The translations under genes were made by a program, and so were the position numbers. A stretch of DNA of 64,000 bases from Undaria pinnatifida (Eukaryota; Sar; Phaeophyceae; Laminariales; Alariaceae): positions 7,124,603 through 7,188,602 of the forward strand of contig JABAKD010000002.1 in the NCBI GenBank assembly GCA_012845835.1, read 5' to 3'. The notes under the pieces are model-generated. The model was not told the DNA's origin, made no database searches, and saw only the letters and a list, made by a program, of their open reading frames with translations. Position 1 is the first letter of the stretch, and every line of letters begins with the position of its first letter. Shown one piece after another: positions 31,015 to 42,969 of this stretch.

Positions 31015-34000
31015 CTATCAATTATATATATATTTCGTCAGCCGCGTCACGGTAGTGGGTGGCGGGGGAGGGGAGGGGCAGTGTTCAGAGGGATTGGAGT
31101 ATTATTTCACCAAAGCACTATTCCATAAGCAAGCAAAAACGTGCCTCCATATATAGAGGTACGCTGGTTTCACGGACCCTCGTTTCCCCGCGCGGACTGG
31201 AGAGTCTCGCGGGGTTCCTGCCCTTGCGAGGGCGGTGCACTGGCCCACGAGGCTTTCGGCGCAGGCTGGAATCAAAGCTACCCCTGATACTAGTCTATCC
31301 CATTCACCCCACGACACCAGGGGTAAATCGGCGGGGAGGATACCTTTTCGGGCGGTCGGGGGTACAATTTTAACAAAACACCGCACTCTGTGTTTTGTCT
31401 TTCGAATTGGGTTGTTGTTTTCCTTTTTCTCTTGGGACGTGGGAGGGAATTTCCGCTGGCGTAACCTGCTACCGACGGCACTGACGGCATCCACAAGTTT
31501 TCACCTATATCGCCATTACTCCTTGTTTATAGCGCGATTACTCCGTGTCATACTTTTTATTACTTCCTCCCCTGGCCCCCTCGTCTGGGGCCTAGTATAC
31601 GGTCTCGGATGACCGAGTTCCCCAAATGGTCCCCGATCATTGAAACTCCTCACCGTAATTTTGCTGCAGACAAAAGAAAGTATACCTCGTAATAACTCCT
31701 TCCCCTCACCTTCGAAAGAAAAGAGGTGGGCGGGCGGGAGAAACTACGTCAATTCCTGGTAGATTGGCGTGCAATCACCAGACTGTAACGTCTTCTCCAC
31801 TACGACGTTAGATGGTCAGCTGAGGTCTCGCGCCTTTTGCGTGAGACTCCTGCGCTTCGCGAGCTCTGAAAGTTAGCTCGTGAGGATAATGATCTCGTGG
31901 GGCTTTTCTCCATTCATTATCGTTTGTCCGATACCTGGACTTACACCGTCCATTCCGTGAATCCAACGACCTACCCGAACCCCTCAGGCTTACGATGGTT
32001 TGGTTTCTCGGAGCTAGACAACATTTCTTATCATCGTCTATCCTAGCCTTTCAACTCTTCGATCCTTCACGCTAACACAAAACAACGAAATATTTATCGT
32101 TCTGTTCCAGAATCTACTAATTATTTATCGTTCTGTTCCAGAATGTACTAAATAATCCCCCGCTTAGTAGTAAATACAACAAACAAATGCCGTACAGGTA
32201 ATCAGCTGGTTCTAGTACAAGGACAACCGTTTTCACGCTCGCACTGGAGAAGCTCGGGGTTTCTTACCCTTGCAAGGGCGGTGCACAAAAAGGGCCTACG
32301 CAGCGGTTACGGGTAAGATCGGAAAACGAAGGTGAACCGCGTACGATCATTGTTGAGCCACGCTAGGGCAGGAGGGGGCACGGTCATCGCAGCGCGTACG
32401 GCGGTGGTCCGTAGGGCCGGTGCGGCTACCCAATATATAGGCGATTCCTTTTTTTCTTTTCTTGTTATTTTGTTTTATAGAGTTTTTTTCTCCGGGTCGC
32501 CGACCCTGGCAATGGGCGGTAGCGCCTATTGAGGTAATTTTGCTTCAGGCGCGCAACAGTAGGAGGGGCGGGGCGGGGGGGCATCCGTATTTTCCTCTTG
32601 CGTTAGTGGTTGGACCACATTGGCCACGCATCATCTCTTTTGAGACGAACGGACGGGCGTGGAGCGCTATTTCAGCCACACGCCACGCCATGGGCGGGGG
32701 GGGAGAGGGGTTACTTCAGGCGTGCCACGGAAACGGGGGGGGGGGGGGGGAGGTGTACTCAGTTTGTGTATGGCCGTAGTCGTATGACCATAGACCCTCG
32801 CATCCCTACTATGCCGGGACGGGGCACGTCGGGTTTTCACAAACCAGGCAGACATTGCTTGCACCAAGCGCGAAGCACCGTGAGGTGTTTGGCGAGTCGC
32901 ATGAAGGTTGTACTGCATCCTTCCAATAAACGCTCATAAGGCGGAATTCGGCACCTTGGGCCTACTGCCTTGCTTATGGATGACAGCACCAATGAGCTAC
33001 TTTGTTTTCTCGTGTGGTCACTCTAGAGCAGAAGTGGATGGGGCGGGGGGTACTCATTTCATGCATAGTCCTAGTCTTAAGACCATGGAACCTCGCATGC
33101 CTACAATGCCGAGACGGAGCACGATGGGTTTTCCCCGACCAGGCGGACAGCGCGTCGTGCACCAAGCGAAGCTCCGTGAGGTGTTTCTGCGAGTCGCATG
33201 AAGGGCGAGCTGCATCCTACTAAGAACCACTTTGTGAGGGGGATTTCCGCACCTTGTGCGTACTTTTCTTGCATTTGCATGACAGCGTCGAACGGGCGTT
33301 TTTGTCTTGGCTAGTGAGGGAGAATATGCGATAACTACCCAAGATATTCGCGTATTTTGTCACACATTTTTCCGGGGTATTCACGGGTCAGGACGCTTTT
33401 CGTGGGTCGGACCGGGCCAGGGCGACCCGGCTCGAACCGTGATATTTGGAAAACCTGCTGACCCGACTCGACCTGACCCGTGAGAAACAGAACAACACCT
33501 GACCCGATCCGACGCCTGAGAAGCAGAGCAAGGCCTGACCCGGTCCAGCCCGACCCGACCCAACCCGACCCGACCCGACCCGACCCGACCCGACCCGACC
33601 CGACCCGACCCGACCCGACCCGACCCGACCCGACCCGACCCGACCCGACCCGACCCGACCCGACCCGACCCGACCCGACCCGACCCGACCCGACCCGACC
33701 CGACCCGACCCGACCCGACCCGACCCGACCCGACCCGACCCGACCCGACCCGACCCGACCCGACCCGATCCGACCCGACCCGACCCGACCCGACCCGACC
33801 CGACCCGACCCGACCCGACCCGACCCGACCCGACCCGACCCGATCCGGCCCGACCAGACCCGACTCGACCCGCAAGGTTTGGCAACAGATCCAGATCTGA
33901 CCCGACCCGCGGGCAGAGACATGACTCGCGAAAAGCCCTGGTATTTTCGGTACATCATACAATGAGAGTATATATATACAGATACATAGCCCATTGCTTA

Positions 34001-34822
34001 TGCAACGGGTTGCTCGTATTTTATACGACGTACACAATTTTTTTCCCGGGGTCTGGGCTTCGAAATATTAGTAGAGCTACGACACATACGTTACTTTTGT
34101 TTTTGTCTCCTTTGAGTTAGTTTCTAATTTTACTTTGTTTTGCATTTCTTGCCTGAGGGTTTACGATCAGCGTTATTTGTTGTATGTGGTGATTTAGTTT
34201 GTCAGATCGATTTTCTAATGAGAACTGTATCTTAGATTCTGAAACCGATGCTAATGGAAACATTATGTGAATGCCCGTATATCATACAAGATTTGCAAGG
34301 CAATACCATACGGCAGCATTGCTTGATAATCGTAGCTTGCTAGCTGAGGGCCTACGGAGCGGCGGGTTGAGCTGGAAAGCAAAACTGACGACAAACAACG
34401 AAAAAAACATGGACAAAACGAAAACAAAAAAACTAAAACAAAACAGAAGCAAAACAAAAAACAACACAAAAAAAAGCAAAACAAAACAAAACGAAACGAA
34501 ACAAAAGCGAAAACTGAAATCAAACAAGCAAATCAAGCGATAAGCCTGACAAACACGAACAAGAACAAAAACACTTTTAAGCACCCCTACAAAAGCGTGC
34601 GTAGCATAGTATACCTTACCTGAGCTGGGAGACCACGGAATGGCGGGTGGCATAGCGAGTCACCCGAGGCCGGTCCCCCCAGGCATCTTTCCATCGCCTC
34701 GACACCGGAGCAAAAAAGAGGTACTGTCCGCGGTCCGTGAAGTCCGCCACTCGATTGATCACGTCCAAATTCGTGGCCAAAGGGCCGCCCGGGCCCCCAG
34801 CACCAATACCCTCAACCGCCAT
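30171..34822 (-). CDS. Ankyrin-repeat protein (GCPWD type), two exons
   Basis: Minus strand: exon 1 34822-34620 starts MAVEGIGAGG and contains TDRGQYLFFAPVSRRWKDAW, an F-box-like N-terminal segment typical of this algal family. Donor GTAAGG. Exon 2 31014-30171 starts YSFDSGLPRNRVGLC and carries about ten 27-28-residue units of the form GGHLEVLRWARENGCPWD with TCTAAAE. It ends GCPW and TGA at 30173-30171, giving 348 residues. The 3.6 kb intron joins in phase 2. The repeats should form a protein-binding solenoid; the partner is unknown. A donor-like GTGAGC overlaps the stop, so a longer form with further exons cannot be excluded. Confidence 0.85.
31195..31290 (-). pseudogene. Decayed copy of ankyrin exon 2 start
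   Basis: On the minus strand ATCAG, GTAGCTTTGATTC, GTGGGCCAGTGCACCGCCC and TCGCAAGGGCAGGAA match the start of exon 2 with a stop and substitutions. It lies inside the intron, about 250 bp upstream of the true acceptor. Confidence 0.8.
31300..32210. other. Ankyrin intron sequence
   Basis: No coding segment. A 29-bp direct duplication around TTATCGTTCTGTTCCAGAAT (32093-32152) is the only clear structure. Confidence 0.5.
32218..32325 (-). pseudogene. Second decayed copy of ankyrin exon 2 start
   Basis: Minus-strand GTGCACCGCCCTTGCAAGG, AACCCCGAGCTTCTCCAGT and GAAAACGGTTGTCC correspond to the first ankyrin unit. An insertion breaks the frame upstream of it. Confidence 0.78.
32757..33300 (+). 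repeat. Two tandem copies of repeat family B
   Basis: First copy 32757-33015 (CATAGACCCTCGCATCCCT, TTTTCACAAACCAGGCAG, GCCTACTGCCTTGC, GTGTGGTCACTCTAGAGCAG), second 33045-33285 (CCATGGAACCTCGCATGCC, CCCGACCAGGCGGACAGC). Within the ankyrin intron. Confidence 0.78.
33395..33925. repeat. (GACCC)n satellite-like array, about 500 bp
   Basis: A near-perfect CGACC/CGACCC pentanucleotide runs from about 33540 to 33865, flanked by degenerate units with spacers such as CGTGATATTTGGAAAACC and TGAGAAGCAGAGCAAGGCC. All six frames are open over the array, so the long frames encoding PDPTR or GSGRV are artefacts. Confidence 0.92.
34620..34822 (-). CDS. Ankyrin-repeat gene exon 1
   Basis: ATG at 34822-34820, 203 nt, donor CTCAG/GTAAGG. 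The peptide has NLDVINRVADFTDRGQYLF followed by APVSRRWKDAWGDRP, resembling the short F-box-like head seen before GCPWD ankyrin repeats. No in-frame upstream start was chosen because this ATG precedes the conserved part by about 16 residues. Confidence 0.82.
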
Positions 34823-35800
34823 GAAACGAAACAAAATAAAATCTGCTTGGAAGGATTTGAACCAAAAGAGGGGGTGTGCGTAGGTAGGGACGTGAGGTAG
34901 AGAAGGTGGGCGAGTGGGTGAGTGGGTGGACACGTGGGGAATGGGTAGTGGGAGGTAGGGGAGGGCGGGGGGGTGGGGGGGTGGGTGGTGTATCGCTATC
35001 TTTTTGCGGCTAGCTGTCAGTTCGGTGCATGATGAATACATACCCCCTCCCCCCCTCCCCCCCTTCACGAGATGAGTACACCGCCCCCCCCCCTTTTCGC
35101 CCGTCCTCCCTTGCCCCCCCTCCGTCTCGAACGGGATGCATGGTCAATGGTCAAAAGACTAAGGCAAGCAACGAATGAGTACTCCCCCCCCCCCCCCCTC
35201 CCGTCCTCCCCCCCCCTCCCCCCCCCTCTTGCACACCTCTTCCCCATCCCCCCCCCCCCCTTCTTTCCTCATCCCTCCCCCAGAAGAAACAATTTCTGTT
35301 TACGGATCCCACCCACCCGTGAAAGGTCGATTGCGTTTGCCTAATGCTTGTTTCGTATTGCTACGCTGCCTTGAGGCAGGGCTGGCTTGCAAGGTGCTGC
35401 CGAAATACGCCACGTACTGCTTTAGGAATAAAATGGTTACACTCCGAAAACACTCGTACTCTGTTCGATATGATAGTATACGTACAATGCAAGATTCAAA
35501 GTGTGAGGGAATTGCGGGGAAATGCGGCCGAAGTTTACTACAGTAGATACTATTAGCCCCTTTTGAGGAACCCGCCCCCCCCAAAAAAAACTGGCATATA
35601 AGGGACTTTAAAATTCCTGTTCAAAGTTTGTTGGGCCAATTGAAGGGACTTGGTCGCTTAAAGTAGACGCGACATTCAATACGGGATCCCAGGCCCCTTA
35701 AAGGGGGCAGAAGACTGTCTCCCGCTTGTAACACGCCATACAAAAACGCTAGGAAACGGGTCAAGTGTCAAATATGATAGGATAGAGTCGGTACATGAGG
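34823..35800. other. Region upstream of ankyrin gene
   Basis: Poly-C and poly-G stretches (34950-35050 and 35080-35280), one inverted family C copy at about 35115-35190, then AT-rich sequence. A promoter for the minus-strand ankyrin gene would fall here, but no convincing box is visible. Confidence 0.4.
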
Positions 35801-36084
35801 GGTCTCTCCGCCCGGACGCACTATGTATGGCCCCTTAAAAGGGGTCATCTACTTCGTACTGTGTTCACAACACTTCACTGGACTGGAGGAGTCACTCAGT
35901 TAGTCTGAGGTTTGAAACAAGGTACAACTATTATGAATACCTGCTACGGATACCGGTAGTGCTATACCAGGTGCTGCCCTGAAAAGGTATTACTAATTAT
36001 TAGTCCATCATACCGCGGATATATCACGACCTAGACCATCTCCTGCAGCGGCGTACTTTGGCGCGCACGTCATACCAAAGCTTT

Positions 36085-36290
36085 TCACGGGTCATGACCC
36101 GGCCCGCAGGTCGGACCAGGAGGAATTTCACAAACTCGCGGGTCGAGTCGGGTCGGGTCAAGAAGGGTTGCAAATGGCACGGGTCGAGTCCGGTCGGATC
36201 AGGAGTATTCAAATATCGCCGGGCCAGGCCGGGCCGGGCCACCCTGGCACCATCCGGCCCGCGAGAAGCGATCTGACCCGTGAAAGTGAT
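36085..36290. repeat. Degenerate GGGTC/GACCC repeat
   Basis: CACGGGTCATGACCCGGCC, CGGGTCGAGTCGGGTCGGG and GGCCGGGCCGGGCC-type words, with spacers like those at 2.1 and 33.9 kb (CAAAGCTTTTCACGGGTCA). A third site of the same family. Confidence 0.7.
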
Positions 36291-36292
36291 AT

Positions 36293-36420
36293 GGGTGTCG
36301 CATGGAAGCCGCATGGAAGACCCATGGAATACCCACGGAAAACCCACGGAATCCCCACGGGATACCCACATCAGATCCATGGGAGACCCATGGGCCGGTA
36401 GTAGAAACCCATGGGCTACC
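36293..36420. repeat. CCCACGGAAT decamer-like repeat
   Basis: About ten units related to ACCCACGGAA or CCCATGGGAGA, adjoining the GGGTC block. Confidence 0.65.
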
Positions 36421-37395
36421 GTGAGCCAGCACATGGTGATATCTATCTGGCAACTGCTAGGTGGCGCTGCTGTCACCTGCCAAAAGATTACGCATGCGCT
36501 CCGACGTATGCATTGACGTTGTTACACTCTAATTTATGTGCGGTACTGTTCTTTGTTCGTTCTACTGTAGATCGCGCGCACGTGCGGCGTTACGCACGTT
36601 CGCCAAAAGGTGGCATCGAGCGAAAATTAACAACCTTTTGCCTCTTTGCCAGATATCCAGGCCAGCACGACGACAAAGCGTGACTCAGTTTACATCTTTA
36701 GGCCAGGCATTATGAAAAATGAATCTTGATCTTGTTTTCTTGGCCAGATTTTCCCTTTTGTTTCGACCCGTTTAAAGTCATATTTCCTCGCGGAGAGCTC
36801 AAAAACCGTCCATTCTTTTGATACAACTGAGTTGGGGCTTTCTTTCGGGGCTTTGCAGCGACCACCCCATTGCTGCAGGTTACACAACTTACTTCTTACG
36901 ACGGAGCAAGGATTCCTCGAAAAATCCCGACATTTTTCCACGTATCTCCCCGAGATACCGGCACGTACGGTATGGTGGTACAGAACGAAAAACGCGAGTT
37001 TTTTTTGCACAGATGTTATTTCGTTTGGGCTTTTTCGAAACAAACCAACCTTCACCCCTCCAGCAAGAAGGGTAGGCTAGCTGGAAAGCCCCGCAAGAGA
37101 GCTCGGGCAGTTAACTCTTGTCAAGATCATGGCTGGCGCGTTTTTGTTGAGTTCTCCGCGAGGAAAAACTGACTTGGGTAGGCAAGAAAAGTAAGATCTG
37201 GAGGGAAAAAATAAATACATATCAAGATCCGTTCTTCCATAGCGGTCGGCCTTACACCTTTAAAAGAAAAAACACAACGCTCCAAAAAAAAGGGAACCCT
37301 TTCGAGATCGCTGAAAACCCGGAATATAAGTCCGCTGCCGCTGAACGCCAAGGCACAGACTTTTACGACAGTTACGGCCACAGTGCATAACCCGA

Positions 37396-37539
37396 TTCAA
37401 GAGCGCCCCGTGGCAAGCCGAAACAAGCGCTCTTACCTACGCCTCTTGCTCGTATCGGTAGTGGAAAATCTATAACTTTTGGTATAGGCGAGACATGATG
37501 ATTTTACCGCCCGCATGCTCTTATCCTTGGCGCTCTTAA
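37396..37539. mobile_element. TTAA-flanked MITE, copy 1 (144 bp)
   Basis: Left TTCAAGAGCGCCCCGTGG, right TTGGCGCTCTTAA. Same length and ends as 42826-42969. The interior shares GGCGAGACATG and GCCCGCATGCTCTTAT-like words. The left TTAA has mutated to TTCAA. Confidence 0.72.
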
Positions 37540-40500
37540 ATCGGGGTATCCACTGCATCGTGCTGCGTGAGTTTCTAGCGACAGCTATACTATAATTGAC
37601 CCTCTAAGGTATACGTAGGTGCAGCAGGCAAACCTGCAAGATCTAGGATCCAATAAAGCATACCGACGGTAGTCCGCCTTCGTTTGCCCGTTACAAAAGC
37701 ACGAACAAAACTTGCAAAAGTGCCGAGTATCGACCGACAGGAAGAAGTCACAGCTCATCACGCCGTATGTTTTTTTTTTTACATTTCTAAAGCGATCAGA
37801 CGATAAGCTGCATTCATAAGAAGACGAAAAACAGTAGGGCAGCTATTATCATCGCGTAGCTCCTTCGGCCGTAGCCAGTCGCCGTACACACGCCGGCCAC
37901 TCGTCGCTGACGCACACCCTGCCTATGCGCTTTTCCGCCGGCGGTTATAGGGCTTCGTAAAAATATGGCGTCGTCGACCGACCATGTTTTGGGCCGTGGG
38001 TTCGAATCTCACCACACAACAATCGATACCAAAATGTTACGACTTTCCCCATGTGAAACCTTCCAATGCACTCCCCCCGGTATCCCCAGGAAACGGAACC
38101 GCGTGGATATCGACACGTCCGCCCGTATAACCGGCCGACCTTCCACCCCGCCTGTCCTGCGGGGGCTAATGTTATAAGGCTTACTTAGAGCAGGTAATTG
38201 GTTAGCTTTTTACCAGTCAGTGGCCGAACGGACTAATACCCTTTAGACTAGTCTAATACCTTATTAGCGCGCCTCAATCAAGGCCTGGCAGGCAGTCAAA
38301 ACCCACAGGACCCAAGACCCAACGATAAGCGCGGCAGAACAGCAGTTTCTGCAGTCTGCGGTAGACTACATTCGCATGCCGACAGTCTACCCCCGCTACC
38401 CGTTACAGATTAGACGTTTTGCTGCAACAAGTAGCGTAGGTCCCTCGACCGCAAGCACACAACCGACGACTCGCCGCACACACACCCTGACCTAGGGCCT
38501 TTTAGCCCTCTGGAGCCGTACGGGAGCCGGCAGGCAATCAAGCCCTCAGGATCCAGGACCAAGTAAGTGACAAGATACAGTAGTCCTCCTCCGCTACATA
38601 TCAGACGTTATGCTGCATTTCACAAGACGAATGGTATTCTTGACGTAGGCAGTTAGCGTTGGTCCTGCGGCCCGCATCAGCGTGTTCCCGCTCACAGCCG
38701 GCGATTCGCCGCTGACATCGGCCTTGCCATATGCGTGTTTCAGCCCTCGATATGTAGTCACAGCAGACAATCAAACCCACAGGATCCAGGGTCCATATAA
38801 TAAGTGACCTCAGATAGTTCGCATCCGTTACCCGTTCGTCACAGATTAGAGTAGAGGTTGTGTTGATTTCACAACGCAAACAGCATTAATAGACAGTTAC
38901 GAGTAACGTCGCTTCTTCGGCCCCAGTCAGTCACCGCACACAGCCGGCCCGCTACATGCACATGCCCCTCCCTGCGCGCTTAGTAGCCCTCTAGACTATA
39001 CGTAGGCGGAGCAGGCAATCAATCCCACAGAGCGGCAGCAATTATCACTACTGTAGACTATACTGTAGACCGCGTATCGATAGTCAGCCCGCACACATGG
39101 TATGCCTAGAAACGAAACGACTCATAGGCAAGATAAATTTTCAGGAAGGTTCAACTTTTCCAGCATTTTTTTTACTCACGATCCGCACCCGCCACTACCA
39201 AACCGACCTGTTACGATACCAAAAACCAAACACGTTCTGCTTGCTCCTTGAATCTTTGGTTGTACCTGGTAGTCGCAAAAAAGGAGTCATTTTTCGCTGG
39301 TCCGCATGAGGTACGAGCGCACAAACAAGCTCCCAACTCACAGGCATCACACACGCTTTCTCTGTGTTACCTGTGTGCGTGAGGTACGAGAGCGCACAAA
39401 CACGTTCCCAACTCACAGGCATCACACACGCTCTGTGTGTTACCTGTGCGAAGGCTTGTAGTAGCCCTGTTCGTACGTGGGTGCAGCAGGGTGCAGCAGG
39501 TATAATCAACGCTGAAGGATAAGGATTCAACAACGGTGGTTTTTGGCAGTACACCGCACCGATAATCCGCACCCGTTACAAAAACACGCTCTGTTCGTAC
39601 GAAGACTCGACGTAGGATGCCGCCCTGTTACAAGAAGCACGCTCTGTTTGTACGAAGACTCGACGTAGGATACCGCTGTACCCAGCAGGTAGTTTCTGTT
39701 TTGCTGATGATCCGCATGAAGCACGTGCACACAAACAAGCGCACAAGCATCGCAGAGAAGCTCTGGGTGCTACCCTTGACGCAGAGACTAGCGCCTTTGT
39801 AGCCCCCCGTGCGTACGTAGGGGCAGCCGTCGAAGTCAATCAACCCCACAGGACCCAACAACAGCAGCAACCTTTGCTAGGTGCAGCATAAGATGGTCCG
39901 AAAGACCGCATCCGTTACATTCATTCACCGCGATCCAAACACCTCCGGAGTTAACACGTCCTGCTCGTTCTCCAAGAAAGTCTACTTCGCTGGTCTGCAT
40001 GATGTACTCAAGCACACAAGCTCACAAACATCACACACGCCCTCTGCCTGTGCCTGTGTGGCGACTTGCACTACAGTTAGTAGCTCCGTGCAGCACGCAA
40101 TCTAAAAAGCAGCAATAATTGCCCTACATCCGACAGGCCGGTAATTCCGCGCCCGTTTCTACACCGCCGACTCCCTCGCGATTAGGGACCCTAAACACCA
40201 TACAAACACGTTGGGCTCTTCTAATACCAAACACGTCGGGCTTCTTGAGTACAAGTACATAGACTAGTCTAGTCTATACGTGCAGCAGAAGAGTCTTTTC
40301 TGGCTGGTTCGCGCGAACAACACGCGCACTATACCGGTGCTGTGCGTATATTGCGCAGCACGCGGTCAACCCCACGGGATCCAGTAACAACAACAACAGC
40401 AGCTGCTATCGCCGCAGACTAAACTTTATACCGCCGTCGTTATCGTTATCGTGCGAATCCGTTACATAATCATCGTCGTACTAGCACCGGTGTTATGCGT

Positions 40501-42000
40501 ACATTGAAATTGCGCAGCATGCATCAAACCCATGGATAGGATCCAATAACAACAACAGCAGCTAGTAGCTGCTATCATCGCCGTAGGCTAGACGTCAGAC
40601 CGTACCCCGATCCCGATCGTCGTGCGCATCCGTTACGTACTCGCACTGGCACCCGACACATTCTGCTTCTTCGATACATCGAGACAGAGTCAGAAGAGAG
40701 TATTTAGTATTTAGTTTTTCTGTTGCTTGCTGCTGGTCCGCATGCAGAATGTGCGCATAGGAGCAGAGTCGACTATTCTTAGCAACACACCAATCCTCCT
40801 TAGTACTGGTTGGTGCGACTTTTACTGGCCATCGCAAAACGCACGCGAAGAGCAAAATAAAAGAGGGGGTCTAGTCTATGGGCAACCCTCGCTTTACCGT
40901 ACGTCAATAATAATGGGTGTTGTCGTGCTGTACGAGTCGCGGGCTTTCCCTACGCTATTAAGCTATGAGGGTTTTCGCTCATTCTGGTCTCACATGATCG
41001 ATAGAGCAGAACGGGTGAGCACGACTTGAAGGGAAAACATTGAGATATAGTGCGGTACTCCATCTATGGCTGGTGTTGATGATGTTCCGGTTGTTCTGTC
41101 ATCATGCGCTCGCAAATTCCAGGACCTGGTAGTAGATAGATAGACATCCGTCCTCTCCTCCACCCCTTACTCACATTTTAGTGACCACAAAACGTGTCAC
41201 CAAGAAACCACCCTTCTTCCAGAAAGCGCTCGGTCAAGCGAGACGATACCTCCTCAGGTCCAGGCGTGGCTGCTCTCCTCAAGCAACTCGTGTGTGGGGG
41301 CTGGGCTGGAGAGTCGGAGTCGGGCTAAATTTTAATGCGCGAGTTATTTTTCGGGACGTGTTTTTTACAGGAGGACCGTACCTATTTTACTGGTACGTTA
41401 TGTGTGTTCTACGTAATTTTTAGTAGATTCCTGCATGAACAGTTTCGCCGCTTTTTTCGGATTTTTGGGCGGCCCTCTCTGTATCCAAGATCCAGATATA
41501 TCCAGAATCCATATTTCCAGATATCCCACAAAGTACGGCAGTGCTCCCTCTTAAGCTCTGCAGTGCCGGCATGTGCAAGCCAGAAGCGCCAGCATTATAG
41601 CGGCAACCGGCACCCTTCCGCCTACTCTGTTGTTACTGTTCCCATGTGCGCCAAGCGATTTGAGGGGCACAATAGAGGGTGACCCAGGGTGACCTGCACT
41701 ACTCAATCGGCAATATATAGGCCTCTAGTTTACATACCGTAGCCCCCGGTATTCGAGCGCTCGCGTCCGAAGCAGAATCTGCGCGTGAGTGTGAACGACT
41801 ATGTATGGCAGCCGTGATCCCCGTTGGTACAGCAGTGCGTCATCCCTTTAGCTCGCGGGGCCCGGCTTTCGAGTTATATCGCGTGGTGACAACGGTTTGG
41901 CTCGGCTTCTCGTCCTGCAGAGAAACAAATCAGAAATATTTGTCGGCTAACGGTCTAGCTTTGACCCGTCACGTCGTCTTAGAACTTACATTGTACTAAT
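37540..42000. repeat. Diverged repeat array (CAATCAAACCCACAGGATCC units)
   Basis: At least eight loosely spaced copies of a block around GCAGGCAATCAA, CCCACAGGATCCAG and CTGCACTTCACAA occur at about 38.29, 38.54, 38.77, 39.02, 39.50, 39.83, 40.37 and 40.52 kb, with GTGTTACCTGTG-type sub-repeats at 39.33-39.45 kb. No gene is recognised. 40.9-42.0 kb is unique-looking but has no motif-bearing frame. Confidence 0.6.
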
Positions 42001-42118
42001 TTTAGATCTAGGAGCTCCTTGACGGCTGCCCGTCAAGCAACTGACAAGAATGCCGTCAACCTTCATCTTTGTTTGGCTGTGCGCACCACGAATCGTATCC
42101 CCCGCCGGGATAGTTCGG

Positions 42119-42195
42119 GGTGCGGGTCCCACGCCAGAGAGGTTGTTATCAGTCTGTGCGGGTCCCACGCCAGAGAGGTTGTTATCAGTCTGTCC
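42119..42195. repeat. 36-bp direct duplication
   Basis: Two perfect adjacent copies of a 36-bp unit beginning TGCGGGTCCCACGCCAGAGA. Recent by identity. Confidence 0.9.
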
Positions 42196-42825
42196 GACTG
42201 GGGTCGTTGCAGCTCAAGTGTGAGAGCACCTTCGTACGTGGTGCAGGAGGTAGGAGATGGAGGTTCGTTACCTTTCAAGGGATGTTGAGCGCAAAAGCCA
42301 CCGCACAAACTAGGGACCACGGCTTACCAGTGTGTACATCAGGTAGATCCGCAAAAATCCTGTGTACGTACACCGACGTACACCCACCACAGCCGTCTAG
42401 GCCCCACAGCGCACAACGGGTTTACATACTGTCAACACCATACCTGTGGTATAGTACTGCAGCCGTGTCGACGATGTAATACGTTCGCACAACCACACGG
42501 CAACAGCAACGAGTAATGCTCTTTTGGGTCCCCACAGATTTTATTCCTTTTACAGCAGTATAAAAGAAGCGACAAACATGGCAGCGTAGCACGTGCAGCT
42601 TGCAAAGTCTAAAGTTGAGCTTCAACCACTCAAACGTTCTTACTCACATCTGACGTTTTTCAACTTATTACCTGGTATAAAATACGTACGCTTCTGAAAG
42701 CGATGCAGAGATCGCTCACTACAGCAGTGGGTATCCCCCCGATTTGAATTTAGAACCCTAATACCCCACCCCATACTAATTCCAAGTGGTTTGTCCCCAA
42801 AAACGGGTTTCCAATTGTAAAGGCG

Positions 42826-42969
42826 TTAAGAGCGCCCCGTGGTAAAGTGTCGCCAGCATTTCCTATCTTCAATGGACAATACATACCAGGTAGAGATTAT
42901 ATATAGTACAGATAGGCGAGAGACATGCCGATTTGACCGCTCGAACGTTCTTATTCAGGGCGCTCTTAA
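42826..42969. mobile_element. TTAA-flanked MITE, copy 2 (144 bp)
   Basis: Begins TTAAGAGCGCCCCGTGG and ends CAGGGCGCTCTTAA, perfect 12-bp inverted termini including TTAA. TTAA ends are typical of piggyBac-type transposition, so this could be a non-autonomous piggyBac-like element. No transposase was found. Confidence 0.78.

Noticed and set aside
33388-33994. Long open frames of GSGRV or PDPTR on both strands
   Set aside because: The (GACCC)n array has a five-base period, so all frames stay open. No gene evidence.
37965-38020. Possible tRNA with B-box-like GGGTTCGAATCTCAC
   Set aside because: No matching A box at the right distance and no acceptor stem. At most a decayed tRNA-derived repeat.
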